From the NCBI GenBank assembly GCA_051747405.1, contig JBNJGC010000160.1:1-5655 (forward strand): a stretch of 5,655 bases of DNA. Reading direction: 5' to 3'. The notes under the pieces were generated by a model. That model made no database searches. It saw nothing but the letters and a program-made list of their open reading frames with translations, and was not told the origin of the DNA. Source of the stretch: JAPHTQ01 sp051747405 (GTDB lineage: Bacteria > Pseudomonadota > Gammaproteobacteria > Thiohalomonadales > Thiohalomonadaceae). The translations under genes and the position numbers were made by a program. Positions 4,629 through 5,655 of the stretch are shown here, in pieces (position 1 is the first letter of the stretch; each line of letters starts with the position of its first letter).

Positions 4629-5655
4629 CTAAGCCTTTCCGAACCAAGCCTCGCGTAAGCGTTGGGTGCCGTTATCGCACTCCTCACGAAGCCGCAGGTA
4701 GCAGGTATCCAGTGGCGCCTCCATGACCGGGACATCGAAGCTCATCAACTCGTCGCGACGGAAGGCGTGCAGGGTGACGCTCTGTTGATGACGATGGTTG
4801 GCCAACAGCTTCTCTATGTTATCCAGCGTGGTATGTAGGCCATCCACAGCGATGATCACATCGCCAGCGGAGAGTCCCGCCTGTTGTGCCGCACCACCAT
4901 CGAAGACGTTCATCAGCTTTACCCCCAGCGGGTCGCTGCCGTAGCGTACCCCGAGGGCGAGAGGGCTTCTTCCAGTTGCCTTGCCCGGTTTGCCGCCCTT
5001 GTCGCTGTTGCTCTCCGCCGGGCGTAGGCGGTAGTCGATACCGATGGCGGCCAGCAATTCCTCCAGCGGCAGCTCATCGGTGGTGCGCAGTGCCGACTCA
5101 AGCATTGGTGTGAGGTCCTCACCGGCGATCTCGTTGATCAGTGCCTCCATCTCGGTCGGGCTGATACCGGTGTGCGGTTTGCCATAACGCTGCCACAGCG
5201 CGCGCATCAGGTCGTCCAGCGAGTGCTCGCCGCCGCTCAGCTGGCGCAGTTTCAGATCCAGCACCAGCGCCACCAGGCTGCCCTTGCTGTAGTAACTGAC
5301 GATGGCATTGGGGGCGTTTTCGTCCTGTTTGTAGAACTTGGTCCAGGTGTCGAAGCTCGACTCACTGACGGTCTGTTTGTGGCGACCGTTGTGGCGGATG
5401 ACGCGGGTGATCCCCTGGCCCAGCAGTTCCAGATAACTCTCTTCGCTGATAAGGCCGCAGCGCACCAGCGAGATATCGTCGTAGTAGGAGGTGATCCCCT
5501 CGAACGCCCAGAGTAGTGGCGTGTGGGACTCCTGCGAGAGGTCGTAGGGGACGAATGCATCGGGCTTGATGCGTTTGACGTTCCAGCTGTGAAAATACTC
5601 GTGGCTGCACAGGCCGAGGAAGTTGCGGTAGCCGTCGCTCACCGCCTCATCGCCG
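4629..5655 (-). CDS. M61-family (glycyl aminopeptidase-like) metallopeptidase with PDZ domain, C-terminal part
   Basis: The frame is open to the right edge (reading G-D-E-A-V before SDGYRNF), so the N-terminus is missing; the GTG at 5640-5642 is internal. About 341 residues are visible of an expected 600 or so. Numbering from the codon at 5642, FLGLCSHEYFHSWNVKRIKP holds the HEXXH zinc site (H14, E15, H18), and WAFEGITSYYDD gives the third ligand E48, as in gluzincins. YYSKGSLVALVLDL (117-130) is another conserved family block. Residues about 190-225 form a low-complexity linker, and about 228-308 a PDZ domain with GLSAGDVIIAVDG at its core. Family members are aminopeptidases, some acting on glycine-rich N-termini, and PDZ domains usually bind substrate C-termini. 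The active site is intact. Localisation cannot be judged without the N-terminus. The gene converges on the rim operon with 91 bp between stops. Confidence 0.92.
   Translation of the reverse strand, partial: GDEAVSDGYRNFLGLCSHEYFHSWNVKRIKPDAFVPYDLSQESHTPLLWAFEGITSYYDDISLVRCGLISEESYLELLGQGITRVIRHNGRHKQTVSESSFDTWTKFYKQDENAPNAIVSYYSKGSLVALVLDLKLRQLSGGEHSLDDLMRALWQRYGKPHTGISPTEMEALINEIAGEDLTPMLESALRTTDELPLEELLAAIGIDYRLRPAESNSDKGGKPGKATGRSPLALGVRYGSDPLGVKLMNVFDGGAAQQAGLSAGDVIIAVDGLHTTLDNIEKLLANHRHQQSVTLHAFRRDELMSFDVPVMEAPLDTCYLRLREECDNGTQRLREAWFGKA

Overview
The window is GC-rich, densely coded bacterial DNA. Its RimK is close to the Escherichia coli protein along its whole length, and it lies in a rimB-rimK-aspartoacylase/AstE-like cluster typical of Proteobacteria. 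A gammaproteobacterium is the best guess; I cannot name a genus. There is no sign of a prophage, transposase, CRISPR array, tRNA or rRNA.

Layout. (1) 1-670, plus strand: the C-terminal part of an iron-type (group III) alcohol dehydrogenase, cut by the left edge. (2) 673-1239, minus strand: a 188-residue protein of unknown function with two CPxC pairs, probably zinc-binding, convergent with the dehydrogenase and only 2 bp from its stop. (3) 1240-1417: a divergent promoter region. (4) 1418-1846, plus: a small hemerythrin-like (HHE) four-helix protein, followed by a terminator-like hairpin. (5) 1847-2112: intergenic DNA with a candidate promoter and leader hairpins. (6) 2113-4537, plus: a tight three-gene operon of a RimB-type retropepsin-like protease, the glutamate ligase RimK, and a zinc-dependent succinylglutamate desuccinylase/aspartoacylase-like enzyme. 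The first two overlap by 4 bp and the last two are 2 bp apart. (7) 4546-4620: a palindromic repeat built of 9-nt CACAGAG-like units, sitting between two convergent genes and probably terminating transcription. (8) 4629-5655, minus: the C-terminal part of an M61-family metallopeptidase with a PDZ domain, cut by the right edge.

How the genes work together. The central operon is the coherent system. RimK adds glutamates to the C-terminus of ribosomal protein S6 (RpsF), and RimB, from work in Pseudomonas, is the protease that opposes it. The third gene encodes a deacylase/carboxypeptidase-fold enzyme whose relatives act on N-acyl amino acids. Its place in the same transcript suggests a role in making, trimming or recycling glutamate tails, but that role is inferred. 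The flanking genes are separate transcription units with no evident link to it.

The least explained items are the deacylase and its acidic tail, the CPxC protein, the 9-nt-unit palindrome, and metal-site substitutions in the dehydrogenase and the hemerythrin-like protein.
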